This document shows, in pieces, positions 1-8,894 of a stretch of DNA of 64,000 bases. The stretch lies in the NCBI RefSeq assembly GCF_030272705.1, contig NZ_JARFYM010000033.1, positions 1 to 64,000 of the forward strand, written 5' to 3'. The stretch's first letter is position 1. Every line of letters begins with the position of its first letter. The notes beneath the pieces were generated by a model that worked only from the letters and a program-made list of their open reading frames with translations, had not been told where the DNA came from and ran no database searches. Made by a program: the position numbers and the translations under genes. Source of the DNA: Rhizobium mayense (GTDB lineage: Bacteria; Pseudomonadota; Alphaproteobacteria; Rhizobiales; Rhizobiaceae).

Positions 1-1
1 C

Positions 2-796
2 ATGGGCCGGGTCAATGCCAAGGGCAACGACATCGGCGTCTCCAAGGAAGAGATCCGCCGCGCCTCCAACGAGCTGTCGCAGCGCACCGAGCGCCAGGCT
101 GCCAGCCTGGAGGAAACCTCCGCCGCGCTTGACGAGCTTACCGTTGCCGTGCGCCAGACCGCCGAAGGCGCGCATGAGGCCAGCAAGCGCGTGCATGCGG
201 TCTCGACCGAAGCCTCGCGCTCCGACGCCGTCGTCGCCCAGGCAATCGAAGCGATGAGCGGCATCGAAAAATCATCCGAGGAGATCGGCAAGATCATCGG
301 CGTCATCGACGAGATCGCCTTCCAGACCAACCTTCTGGCACTGAATGCCGGCGTCGAGGCGGCCCGGGCCGGCGAATCCGGCAAGGGTTTTGCCGTCGTC
401 GCCCAGGAAGTGCGCGAACTGGCGCAGCGCTCGGCGGCCGCCGCCAAGGAGATCAAGGATCAGATCGCCCGCTCCTCCGGTCAGGTCGACGAGGGTGTCC
501 GCCTGGTCGGCGAAGCCGGTGAAGCCTTGAAGCGCATCTCCGACCAGATCAAGGCCGCCAACGAGATCGTCTCGAAGATCGCCCACAGCGCCTCCGAACA
601 GGACACGACGCTGCGCTCGATCTCCTCGTCGATGAACCAGCTCGATGCCGCCACGCAGCAGAACGCCGCCATGGCGGAAGAAACCACGGCGTCCGCCGAA
701 ACGCTCGCCGCCGACACCGAGGACCTGCTCGGGCTCATCCGCGGCTTCCGCGTCAACGACGGCCGCCCGCTCGCACAAAACCGTCGCGCCGCTTAA
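2..796 (+). CDS. Methyl-accepting chemotaxis protein, C-terminal part (partial)
   Basis: The gene enters from the left edge, so the sensor, membrane and most HAMP sequence are missing and the first in-frame ATG is not the true start. The 264 residues are the cytoplasmic signalling coiled coil. The hairpin tip that contacts CheA and CheW is clear at about residues 93-135 (EIAFQTNLLALNAGVEAARA, then GKGFAVVAQEVRELAQRS). Glu/Gln/Ala-rich flanking helices carry likely methylation sites. There is no C-terminal NWETF-type CheR tether; the protein ends in a basic tail RRAA. It controls flagellar kinase activity; the ligand cannot be inferred. A strong terminator follows. Confidence 0.95.
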   Translation: MGRVNAKGNDIGVSKEEIRRASNELSQRTERQAASLEETSAALDELTVAVRQTAEGAHEASKRVHAVSTEASRSDAVVAQAIEAMSGIEKSSEEIGKIIGVIDEIAFQTNLLALNAGVEAARAGESGKGFAVVAQEVRELAQRSAAAAKEIKDQIARSSGQVDEGVRLVGEAGEALKRISDQIKAANEIVSKIAHSASEQDTTLRSISSSMNQLDAATQQNAAMAEETTASAETLAADTEDLLGLIRGFRVNDGRPLAQNRRAA

Positions 797-820
797 AGCC
801 GCAACGCAACAGGCACACCG

Positions 821-854
821 AACCGCCGGGCGCAAACCCGGCGGTTTTGCTTTG
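821..854 (+). terminator. Rho-independent terminator after the chemotaxis receptor gene
   Basis: A perfect 10-bp stem AACCGCCGGG / CCCGGCGGTT (821-830 and 837-846) with a 6-nt loop is followed by TTGCTTT. It sits 25 bases after the receptor stop codon, at the convergent junction with the DUF523 gene. Confidence 0.85.
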
Positions 855-872
855 TCGGGATGTTCGAGAAGC

Positions 873-1367
873 TCAGCTGGCGGCCGCAATCCGCGCGGCC
901 AATATATCGATTTCGCGATCGGAATAGACTTCGATGCCCGCCTGTTTCAGTAGTGCAGCCGTAACGCCATGGCCTGCGTGCCGCCCGCCGGAGAAGGTGC
1001 CATCATAGATGAAGCCGGAACCGCAGGACGGGCTGCCGTCGATCAGAAGAGCGTATTGGCAGCCGGTTTCCTGTGCGAGCGCCAAGGCATTTTCAGCCGC
1101 CTGACGAAACTCGGCCGTGACATCGCCGCCGGTGATCTCCATCACGCGTGCCGTGCCGGCGAGCACATCCGCGCCGGTGGCGCCATTCGCAATTTCGGCC
1201 GGCGGTCGCGGCACGACCATGCCGGCAGACATTTCCGGACAGATTGTGACCAGCCGCCCCTCTTCGCGCCAGCGGTCGATGGCTGGGTGGATGAGTGGCT
1301 TGGAACGGCCGTCATAACGGATGGCGTGGCCCATGAGGCAGGCGCTGACGAGGATTTTTCCAGTCAT
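873..1367 (-). CDS. DUF523 family protein
   Basis: A 164-residue protein of the DUF523 family (YbbK-like), whose biochemical role is not established. Conserved cysteines are visible: C10 in VSACLMG, C43 in ICPE and C115 in GSPSCGSG, a pattern suggestive of metal or Fe-S binding, though that is inference. The start is fixed by GGAGG spaced 4 bases before the ATG. It lies 14 bases after glyS on the same strand and is probably the last gene of the sppA-glyS block. It is full length for the family. Confidence 0.85.
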   Translation of the reverse strand: MTGKILVSACLMGHAIRYDGRSKPLIHPAIDRWREEGRLVTICPEMSAGMVVPRPPAEIANGATGADVLAGTARVMEITGGDVTAEFRQAAENALALAQETGCQYALLIDGSPSCGSGFIYDGTFSGGRHAGHGVTAALLKQAGIEVYSDREIDILAARIAAAS

Positions 1368-1381
1368 CGCGCCTCCATGCC

Positions 1382-3496
1382 TTACCCCGAAATCTTCGAG
1401 AAATCCGCGACCGTGCCCGTTGCCTCGCGGATCAGGCGCAGCAGCGCCAAACGGTTGGCGCGGATGGCGGCGTCTTCGTCGTTGACAAGGACATCCTCGA
1501 AGAAGCGGTCGACCGGCGCGCGCAGCTTCGAAAGGGCCGCCATGGCCGAGCGGAAATCTTCTTTGGCGATCGCATCGGACGCCTCGGCGGAGGCCGCCTT
1601 GATGGCGGCGAAGAGGTCCTTTTCCACATCAAGCTTCAATAGCGCTTCCGAAACGCCATCAGCGATCACGGTGCCCTTCTTTTCCTCGGCGGCGAGAAGC
1701 TGCGTCGCGCGCTTGGTGCCGGCGAGCAGGTTCTTGCCGTCTTCGGAGGTGATGAAAGCGGTCAGTGCCTCGACACGACGGGCGACCATCAACAGGTCGT
1801 CGGCTTCCGGCGTCAGCACGGAGTCGATGAGGTCGTAGCGGGCGCCCTGATCGCGGAGATAGACCTTCAGGCGATCGTGGAAGAAGGCGAGCAGGTCGAC
1901 GTCTTTCGTCGTTGCCAACAGCGGCAGCCGAACCTTGCGTTCGAGCAGGATTCTCACAACGCCCAAAGCCGCACGGCGCAGCGCGTAAGGGTCCTTCGAG
2001 CCGGTCGGCTTCTCATCGATCGCCCAGAAACCAACGAGCGTATCCAGCTTGTCGGACAGCGCGACGGTGATCGCCACCTTGTCCTCCGGCACGCGGTCGG
2101 ATGGGCCTTGAGGCTTGTAGTGATCCTCGATCGCAGCGGCGACGGAAGCGTCTTCGCCTTGCAGCACCGCATATTTACGGCCCATCAGGCCCTGCAGTTC
2201 CGGGAATTCGCCCACAGCTTCGGTGCGCAGATCGGCCTTGGCGAGCACGGCGGCACGATCGACCTTTGCCAGATCGGCGCCGGTGATCTTGGCGAGGTCC
2301 GCGGCCAAAGCACGAATGCGGGAAACGCGTTCGCCCTGGCTGCCGAGCTTGGCGTGGAAAGTGACGTTCAGCGTGTCGAGCTTCGCCATGCGCTGGTCGA
2401 GCGGCTTCTTCAGGTCGAGGCCGAATTTTGCGGCCGAGGCTTCCAGTGTTTCAAGGTCCGGCAGATCGCCTTGGTCGCGCTTCCAGAAATGCAGCGCGTC
2501 GGAAAGACGGGCGCGCACGACCTTGCCGTTACCATGGATGATCTCCTTGCCGCCGTCCGTCGCCTGGATATTGGCCACAAGGATGAAACGGTTGGAAAGC
2601 GTCTCGCCGACCTGCGGGCGGGTGACGAAGCACTTCTGATTGGTCTTGATCGTCAGACGGATGATCTCGGACGGGATCGACAGGTAATCCTCTTCGAAGG
2701 AGCCCATCAGCACCTGTGGCCATTCCACCAAGCCGGAAACCTCTTCCAGCAGACCCTCATCCTCGACCAGTTCCAGGCCGTTGGCAAAGGCGATATCGCG
2801 GGCATCATGCAGGATGATGTCCTTGCGGCGTTCGGCATCGAGAATGACCTTCGCCTTTTCCAGGCTGGCTGCGTAGTCATCGAAGCGCTTGACGATAATC
2901 GCCTGCGGCGCGTGGAAACGGTGGCCATAGGTCACGTTCGAAGCGACGATGCCGTCGATCTCGAAAGGGATGACGGCGGTTTCTTCATGTTCCGTGCCGA
3001 ACATGCAGACGATCGACTGTAGCGGGCGCACCCAGCGCAGCGAGCCGGGCTTGGCTGACGCCTTGCCCCAACGCATCGATTTCGGCCAGGGAAAATCCTT
3101 GATGATCCCCGGCATGACGTCCGCGATGATTTCCTCAGCGGCGCGGCCGGGCTTGGAAATGACCGCAACGTAAAAATCGCCCTTCTTCGGGTCGCTTTGC
3201 ACCTGCGCTTCCGAGATGGAAGACAGGCCGGCGCCGCGCAGAAAACCGTCGATCGCCTTTTCATTGGCGTCGGTGCGCGGTCCCTTGCGCTCCTCGCGCA
3301 CATCGGCGGAACGGGCGGTCAGGCCGCGAATATCCAGCGTCAGGCGCCGCGGTGTCCAATATTCGCGCGCACCCTCATAGGAAAGACCGGCCTCGACCAG
3401 CGCGTCGGTGACGAGCTTCTTCAGATCGCCGGCAGCCTTGCGCTGCATGCGGGCGGGAATTTCCTCGGAGCGGAGTTCGAGAAGGAGATCGGGCAT
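1382..3496 (-). CDS. glyS: Glycyl-tRNA synthetase beta subunit
   Basis: A 704-residue beta subunit of the bacterial alpha2beta2 glycyl-tRNA synthetase. It binds tRNA-Gly and is needed for charging, working with GlyQ encoded about 5 kb upstream on the same strand. The start MPDLLLELRSEEIPARMQ is the family signature; the middle contains LTIKTNQKCFVTR, and the C-terminal third (LRRAALGVVRILLERK onward) is the DALR-like anticodon-binding region. Length is normal (about 690-710). The ribosome-binding site is weak. Unusually, glyQ is not adjacent: lemA, an EPSP synthase and a DUF2207 gene intervene. Confidence 0.97.
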   Translation of the reverse strand: MPDLLLELRSEEIPARMQRKAAGDLKKLVTDALVEAGLSYEGAREYWTPRRLTLDIRGLTARSADVREERKGPRTDANEKAIDGFLRGAGLSSISEAQVQSDPKKGDFYVAVISKPGRAAEEIIADVMPGIIKDFPWPKSMRWGKASAKPGSLRWVRPLQSIVCMFGTEHEETAVIPFEIDGIVASNVTYGHRFHAPQAIIVKRFDDYAASLEKAKVILDAERRKDIILHDARDIAFANGLELVEDEGLLEEVSGLVEWPQVLMGSFEEDYLSIPSEIIRLTIKTNQKCFVTRPQVGETLSNRFILVANIQATDGGKEIIHGNGKVVRARLSDALHFWKRDQGDLPDLETLEASAAKFGLDLKKPLDQRMAKLDTLNVTFHAKLGSQGERVSRIRALAADLAKITGADLAKVDRAAVLAKADLRTEAVGEFPELQGLMGRKYAVLQGEDASVAAAIEDHYKPQGPSDRVPEDKVAITVALSDKLDTLVGFWAIDEKPTGSKDPYALRRAALGVVRILLERKVRLPLLATTKDVDLLAFFHDRLKVYLRDQGARYDLIDSVLTPEADDLLMVARRVEALTAFITSEDGKNLLAGTKRATQLLAAEEKKGTVIADGVSEALLKLDVEKDLFAAIKAASAEASDAIAKEDFRSAMAALSKLRAPVDRFFEDVLVNDEDAAIRANRLALLRLIREATGTVADFSKISG

Positions 3497-3582
3497 GAGA
3501 ACTGTCTTTTATGTTGAGGCAAAAAGGGTCCGGGCGGACTTAGCAAGCCCGGCAGCAAAAGTCACCAAGGCAAACCGCGAAT

Positions 3583-5523
3583 TTACCACCCGCCGCCGCC
3601 ACCGCCTCCTCCCCCGCCGCCGGAGAAGCCTCCGCCACCACCGCCTCCTCCGGAAAATGCGGAGGAAGAGGTCGATACCGGTGCTGGAATGGTAGAAGCG
3701 ATGGTGGATGCCATGGAGGAGGAGAAATCGCCGATCGTGCCGCCGATATTGCCGGAGCGGAAATCGCCGGAATACCAGACTGGCGCATAGGCCGCTACGG
3801 CCGCTCCGGCGGCTGTGGCCAGCCAGGCTTCGAAAGCGCGTGACCAGGGCTTTTCGACGCCGAGGGCAACCGCATAGGGCAGCAGTTTCTCGAAGTGCTG
3901 CGGCGACATCTGCGGCGCACCCTCCATGTTCATCCGGTCACGTTCGGCAAGCGTCAGATATTGCCTCAGGCCATCGATGCCATCCGTCATCTTCCGCCCG
4001 AGCGGTGTCGGCGCTCCCATCAGGAAGAAGAACACGACATTGAGGGCGACGATGCCGACGATGCCCGCCACCAGCGGCAGCTCACCCGCTTCCATCAGCG
4101 GCACCACGACCGCCGCGAAAACACTGGCGATGGCCGACACCATGACGAAGCCGATGAAGGCGAAGACCAGCACGGAAAAGATGCGCCGTCCCAGACCGGC
4201 ATCATGGCGAAGGAATGTCCGACCTATCGCGCCGGCAAGGACAGTGACGACGATCGAGAGGAAGCCCGGCACCACGATGAGCGGCAGCGCATTTTCATGC
4301 AGGCGGCCGAAGATAACGATAGCAGCCAGGATCAGCACCGAGAGGGCAATGCCGGCAATGACATAGAGCGAATTGGCCTTGTAATATTCGCCGCGATGGT
4401 CGCGCTCGATGGCGCTGCGGAATTTCGAGCCGAGCTGCTGCACCGCCTCGCCATTTTCCCTGTCGATGACTAGCGGGGAGAATGGCCCGACGGCCTGCAT
4501 GAGCACCTTGTCGCCGCCGCTGAGATTGCTGCCTGCTTTACCAGTCGGGCGGATGACGACCCTGTTCTTCAAATCGTCGAGGACGACATAGCCGCGCACA
4601 GCAAGATCGATCGCGGTTGCCGACAGAGCCGTCCATCCCGCACCGGAAAAACCTCTGTTGTCGATATAGTTGACCAAGGCCGGCGATATACCATCGGGCG
4701 GATCCCAGCGCGGAACCATCACGCCCCGCGGGGGATCGCGCCCGACGGCGATCCAACTGCGGAGATAGTAGGCGAACACCAAAACCAAGCCGCCGACGGC
4801 GATGATCGCGTCGAGATGGTCGGTGATGAACCAGCGCCATTGCTGGCTGCTGCTCGGCGCCGCGATCGCGCCCTTCGGCAGCTTGATGGCGATCGTCAGG
4901 CCCTCGCCTGGGGCCAGGGGCCGCGTCGTGACGAAGGAGATCTTGTCCGCCTGCGTGCTGGTGCTCGCGTCCTGGCCCGTCGCCCCGATCGGGCCGGTAT
5001 AATAGGCAAGCTGGAGCGGCTTTACGCCATCCGGCAATATAACCGTGGCCGAAGCGCGAAGGATCGGGAATTGCCAGCCATTGCCGGTGACGTTCCAATA
5101 GAGCTCGTCGTGATCGTCAAAATAACGGATCTGTCTGTTAGTGTTATAGGTGATGCGGAAGGTGTGCGGACCGCGGCTTATGATCCGATCGGCATTTCCG
5201 ATATAGATGCGCTCCCCACCTTCGATGCGTTCCTTGCGCCAATCCTCCGGCGCCCCGTCGCGTTCGACAGAGACAACGTCAAAATCCACCTGCGCCTGGC
5301 GGCCTGCGGAATCAACAAAAGTCAGCGGAAAATCCCGGAATATACCGCGACGGATGGCGCGGCCTTCCGCATTCACCACAATCGTCTCGGCGACCCGCAT
5401 CGAGCCGTCGCGATTGGGGATAATCGCCTGATCGAAGGCGTTGATGACTTCGGCGGCCGACGCGATTGATGCGGAAAACAGCAGTAGCAAGGCGGCAAAG
5501 AGTCCGGAAAGCCAACGCGTCAT
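3583..5523 (-). CDS. DUF2207 membrane protein with glycine-rich C-terminus
   Basis: A 646-residue predicted membrane protein of the DUF2207 family, function unknown. I chose the ATG at 5523, which opens a signal peptide (TRWLSGLFAALLLLFSASI, cleavage near ASA-AE), rather than an upstream in-frame start at 5568. A long extracytoplasmic beta-rich domain comes first, then a transmembrane helix near residues 238-256, a cytoplasmic part, and about four more helices between roughly 395 and 510. The extreme C-terminus is almost pure glycine with serine and ends GGGW, typical of the family. DUF2207 genes commonly sit with lemA, as here with one gene between. A role in envelope homeostasis is plausible but unproven. 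Confidence 0.88.
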   Translation of the reverse strand: MTRWLSGLFAALLLLFSASIASAAEVINAFDQAIIPNRDGSMRVAETIVVNAEGRAIRRGIFRDFPLTFVDSAGRQAQVDFDVVSVERDGAPEDWRKERIEGGERIYIGNADRIISRGPHTFRITYNTNRQIRYFDDHDELYWNVTGNGWQFPILRASATVILPDGVKPLQLAYYTGPIGATGQDASTSTQADKISFVTTRPLAPGEGLTIAIKLPKGAIAAPSSSQQWRWFITDHLDAIIAVGGLVLVFAYYLRSWIAVGRDPPRGVMVPRWDPPDGISPALVNYIDNRGFSGAGWTALSATAIDLAVRGYVVLDDLKNRVVIRPTGKAGSNLSGGDKVLMQAVGPFSPLVIDRENGEAVQQLGSKFRSAIERDHRGEYYKANSLYVIAGIALSVLILAAIVIFGRLHENALPLIVVPGFLSIVVTVLAGAIGRTFLRHDAGLGRRIFSVLVFAFIGFVMVSAIASVFAAVVVPLMEAGELPLVAGIVGIVALNVVFFFLMGAPTPLGRKMTDGIDGLRQYLTLAERDRMNMEGAPQMSPQHFEKLLPYAVALGVEKPWSRAFEAWLATAAGAAVAAYAPVWYSGDFRSGNIGGTIGDFSSSMASTIASTIPAPVSTSSSAFSGGGGGGGGFSGGGGGGGGGGGW

Positions 5524-5604
5524 CACACCCCCATGTGATCCGACGGCACTCTGTTCAGGGCGCCGCAATGCTGAAATCTTTATCCGCCTGCCCTTTGGGC
5601 TGTA

Positions 5605-6861
5605 TTAGTCGCGGTAGGCAACCCCCAGTGACGCAAGGACATCCCAGTAGGCCGGAAAGGTCTTGGCGACGCAATCGGGATCAAGGATCGTGATGCCGCC
5701 AATTTTAAGCCCGGCAAGTGCGAAGCTCATCGCGATGCGGTGATCGGCAAAGCTGTCGATCTCGGCCGGCAGGGTCTTGCCGGCAAGGCTAGGGTCGGAT
5801 GCGACGATCAGGTCGTCGCCTTCCTCGGTGCCGAGGCCGGGAACGATGCGCGACAGGCCGCTCGACAGCGCACGGACGCGATCGCACTCCTTGACGCGGA
5901 GATTGGCGATACCGACGAAACGCACCGGCGTTTCGTTGAAGGCGGCCAGCACGGCGAGCGTCGGAATGGCATCCTGCATCTGCGATCCGTCGATGACGGG
6001 AGGCAGATGCGGAAACTGCGAGATCATGTCGTAGGCGCGGGCGTCCGGCTGCGAGAATTCGGTTGCCGGCGTGCCGAGATCGATCTTGCCGCCGGTCAGC
6101 ACTTCCGCCGCCCAGAGATAGGTCGCGGCCGACGCGTCGGGTTCGATGAGAAAGTCGGTCGCATGGTAGCCGGTCGGCTCGACGCGCCAGGTCACCGGGC
6201 TCGTGCGCTCGACCCTGGCGCCGAAGGCGCGCATTGCGGCGACTGTGAGATCGATATAGCCGAGCGCGCCGATATGCTCGCCGAGCAGCTCAATATCGAC
6301 CGGGCGGTCGCCGCCGGCGGCCATCATCAAAAGGGCGGAAACATATTGGCTGGAGAGGCCGCCATCGATCTGCACCCGGCTCGCCTCGAAGCGACCAGTA
6401 CCGTTGACGGTCACGGGCGGGCAGCCGGTCTCGGCGGTCGCGTCGATGCCGAGGGAGCGCAGAGCGTCGACCAGCGGGCCGATCGGCCGCTTGCGCATAT
6501 GGGCGTCACCATCGACCACCACCTTGCCGTCGACGAGCGCGGCGGCAGCCGTCAGGAAGCGCGTTGCGGTGCCGGCGTTGCCGAGAAACAGAGGCGCAGC
6601 GGGCGATTTGAGCTTGCTGCTGCCGGTGACGATGAACGTGGTGTTGTCGGGCTCATCGATCGTGACTCCCATGGCCCGCAGCGCCTCGGCCATATAGCGC
6701 GTGTCGTCGCTCTTCAGCGCGCCGGTCAGGCGGCTGGTTCCCTTGGCGAGGCCTGCGAGCAGCAGCGCGCGGTTGGTGATCGACTTCGATCCCGGCGGCA
6801 TGGCGCGTCCAACAAGCGGCTTGCCGGGGGGGATAATCGTGAGTTTGGCTCTACCCATCAT
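5605..6861 (-). CDS. aroA: 3-phosphoshikimate 1-carboxyvinyltransferase (EPSP synthase), class I-like
   Basis: A 418-residue EPSP synthase, shikimate pathway step 6: it joins shikimate-3-phosphate and phosphoenolpyruvate. Visible motifs are PPGSKSITNRALLLAGLA (residues 22-39, with K26 matching E. coli K22), GNAGTATRFLTA (94-105) and HMRKRPIGPLVDAL. The residue equivalent to E. coli Pro101 is Phe102. This differs from the class II enzyme (CP4-like) that rhizobia usually encode next to cmk/rpsA, so this may be a second copy. Tandem start codons TTG-ATG-ATG occur; I chose 6861, preceded by AAAGAG. It lies between lemA and the DUF2207 gene. Confidence 0.93.
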   Translation of the reverse strand: MMGRAKLTIIPPGKPLVGRAMPPGSKSITNRALLLAGLAKGTSRLTGALKSDDTRYMAEALRAMGVTIDEPDNTTFIVTGSSKLKSPAAPLFLGNAGTATRFLTAAAALVDGKVVVDGDAHMRKRPIGPLVDALRSLGIDATAETGCPPVTVNGTGRFEASRVQIDGGLSSQYVSALLMMAAGGDRPVDIELLGEHIGALGYIDLTVAAMRAFGARVERTSPVTWRVEPTGYHATDFLIEPDASAATYLWAAEVLTGGKIDLGTPATEFSQPDARAYDMISQFPHLPPVIDGSQMQDAIPTLAVLAAFNETPVRFVGIANLRVKECDRVRALSSGLSRIVPGLGTEEGDDLIVASDPSLAGKTLPAEIDSFADHRIAMSFALAGLKIGGITILDPDCVAKTFPAYWDVLASLGVAYRD

Positions 6862-6944
6862 CAATCTCTTTGGTCAATCAGGAAAGCGGCCAATGGCCTG
6901 TGGCTTCCTTTACCGCCTGGAATGCAAAACCGATAGCCGAATTC

Positions 6945-7496
6945 TCAGAACTTGACGGATGGAACGGCGCGATCGGCCTCATTGGTGATTTCGAAGAAGG
7001 CACGCTTGGTGAAACCGAAGGAACCCGCGAGAAGGTTGTTGGGAAAGCTCTCGACCTTGACGTTCAGATCGCGGGCTGCGCCGTTGTAATAGCGCCGCGA
7101 CATCTGGATTTCGTCCTCGATACCTTCGAGAGAGCGCTGCAATTCGAGGAAATTCGTATTGGCTTTCAGATCGGGATAGGCTTCGGCAAGTGCGATCACA
7201 CGGCCGAGGGCTTGCGAAAGCAGGCCTTCGACCTGGCCGCGCGCGGCGACATCGCCTGGCGGCACGGCCTGCGCCTTGTTGCGCAGTTCCACGACCTCTT
7301 CCAAAGTCTGCCGCTCGTGGGCAGCGTAACCCTTCACGGTTTCGATCAGATTAGGGATCAAATCGGCGCGGCGCTTCAACTGCACGTCAATGCCGGACCA
7401 GGCCTCCTCCGCTACCTGTCTGGCGCGAACGAGACCGTTATAGATGAAAACGACATAAAGCGCGGCCAGGATGATGACCGCCAAAATAATATACAT
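6945..7496 (-). CDS. lemA: LemA family protein
   Basis: A 183-residue LemA-family protein. One N-terminal transmembrane helix (MYIILAVIILAALYVVFIYN) anchors a helical-bundle domain outside the cytoplasm. The family signature is clear: LVRARQVAEEAWSGIDVQLKRRADLIPNL, then KANTNFLELQRSLEGIEDEI and RRYYNGAARDLNVKVESFPNN. Length is normal. The molecular function of LemA is not settled. The neighbouring DUF2207 gene is a frequent partner of lemA across bacteria, which suggests a shared envelope role. It lies downstream of glyQ on the same strand with a 107-base gap. Confidence 0.93.
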   Translation of the reverse strand: MYIILAVIILAALYVVFIYNGLVRARQVAEEAWSGIDVQLKRRADLIPNLIETVKGYAAHERQTLEEVVELRNKAQAVPPGDVAARGQVEGLLSQALGRVIALAEAYPDLKANTNFLELQRSLEGIEDEIQMSRRYYNGAARDLNVKVESFPNNLLAGSFGFTKRAFFEITNEADRAVPSVKF

Positions 7497-7603
7497 CGCG
7501 AACCCCCGTGGCGAATGTAACCGCGGGGAGACTATGTGGCTTCGCGGATATTGTCATCCGCTTTTCGCCGTCAGGCCAATACCTTAGAGACGCGAAATGT
7601 ACC

Positions 7604-8563
7604 TCAAGCCGCCTGCTTGTCCCAGTTCGCCCCGCCTGCATCCGTCAGCAGGAAAGCTTCGCCGCAGGCTTTCGCCAGCGTGCGCACGCGCAGGATATAG
7701 CTCTGCCGTTCGGTGACCGAAATCACGCCGCGGGCGTCCAGCAGGTTGAAGACGTGGCTGGCCTTGATGCACTGGTCGTAAGCCGGGAAGACGCATTTAT
7801 GCAGGAGTTGGTTGGCATTGTCGCCCGGCGCACCGGCAGCGAGCAGCGCCCGGCATTCCCTCTCCGCGTCGATGAAGTGGCGGTGCAGCATCTCGGTGTT
7901 GGCGTACTCGAAATTATGCCGGGAATATTCCTGCTCTGCCTGCAGGAAGACATCACCGTAGGTGATCTTCTCGTCGCCTTCGAGACCGTTGAAATTCAGA
8001 TCGTAGACACTGTCGACGCCCTGGACATAGGTTGCCAGACGTTCGAGCCCATAGGTCAATTCGCCGGCGACCGGTGCGCATTCGATGCCGCAGATCTGCT
8101 GGAAATAGGTGAACTGCGACACTTCCATACCGTCGCACCAGCATTCCCAACCAAGACCCCAGGCGCCAAGTGTCGGGCTTTCCCAATCATCCTCGACGAA
8201 GCGGATATCATGCACCAATGGATCGAGGCCTATCGCTGCGAGCGAGCCGAGGTAAAGCTCCTGCAGGTTCGGCGGGTTCGGCTTCAGAATGACCTGATAT
8301 TGGTAATAGTGCTGCATGCGATTGGGGTTTTCGCCGTAACGCCCGTCCGATGGCCGGCGGGATGGCTGCACATAGGCAGCCTTCCACGGCTTCGGGCCGA
8401 GCGCGCGCAGCGTGGTCGCCGGATGGAACGTGCCGGCGCCGACTTCCATGTCGTAGGGTTGCAGAACCGCGCAACCCTTGTCAGCCCAGTAATTGTGCAG
8501 GGTCAGGATCAGCGCCTGGAACGAGCGCTTCGGATTCATATTGTCGGGCGGGGTCGCGGTCAT
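7604..8563 (-). CDS. glyQ: Glycyl-tRNA synthetase alpha subunit
   Basis: A 319-residue catalytic alpha subunit of glycyl-tRNA synthetase, partner of GlyS encoded at 1382-3496. The sequence SFQALILTLHNYWADKGCAV and QPYDMEVGAGTFHPATTLRA is diagnostic, as is EVSQFTYFQQICGIEC. I chose ATG 8563 (MTATPPDN); an ATG at 8539 (MNPKRSFQ) is possible but has no upstream Shine-Dalgarno sequence. In most genomes glyQ and glyS are adjacent; here about 4 kb of unrelated genes lies between them on the same strand. Confidence 0.97.
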   Translation of the reverse strand: MTATPPDNMNPKRSFQALILTLHNYWADKGCAVLQPYDMEVGAGTFHPATTLRALGPKPWKAAYVQPSRRPSDGRYGENPNRMQHYYQYQVILKPNPPNLQELYLGSLAAIGLDPLVHDIRFVEDDWESPTLGAWGLGWECWCDGMEVSQFTYFQQICGIECAPVAGELTYGLERLATYVQGVDSVYDLNFNGLEGDEKITYGDVFLQAEQEYSRHNFEYANTEMLHRHFIDAERECRALLAAGAPGDNANQLLHKCVFPAYDQCIKASHVFNLLDARGVISVTERQSYILRVRTLAKACGEAFLLTDAGGANWDKQAA

Positions 8564-8686
8564 GGAGATCGATTTCTTCAGGTAATGGATTGTTTGGCGG
8601 ACAGGTGCCACGGCAGGACGGGAGGGTCAAGGCTTTCGCGCCAAACCGTCGCGGTCACCTTTCCTGTTTCCGCCGGCTATCTGGGG

Positions 8687-8878
8687 CTATTCATCATCCC
8701 GTTTCACCCGATATTCCCCTGTCTTCGGGTCCTTTACCAGCGTTCCGATAGCGCCAGTGCGCCGTTCGCTTTCGGCACGGCGGGATTTCTCGGTGAGTTT
8801 TTGGGCGTCGCGCACGAAGCGTCGATAAAGAAACCAAATACCGCCGACGGCGACGATGAAGAAGATGATCTGCGGCAT
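8687..8878 (-). CDS. Small single-pass membrane protein, function unknown
   Basis: A 63-residue protein starting at 8878 with GGGAG a few bases upstream. Residues 2-18 (PQIIFFIVAVGGIWFLY) form one transmembrane helix, followed by a basic, charged tail with RRFVRDAQKL, KSRRAESERR and VKDPKTGEYRVKRD. The tail motif (LVKDPKTGEYR) is seen in small conserved alphaproteobacterial proteins sitting by sppA/glyQ, but no function is known to me. It lies between sppA (16 bases away) and glyQ (123 bases) and is likely cotranscribed. Confidence 0.8.
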   Translation of the reverse strand: MPQIIFFIVAVGGIWFLYRRFVRDAQKLTEKSRRAESERRTGAIGTLVKDPKTGEYRVKRDDE

Positions 8879-8894
8879 CTCGCGGCACTCCCGG

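Noticed and set aside
5740..6936. 398-residue plus-strand frame opposite aroA
   Set aside because: Antisense shadow of the EPSP synthase; unlike-protein composition (His, Arg, Gly) and no start context.
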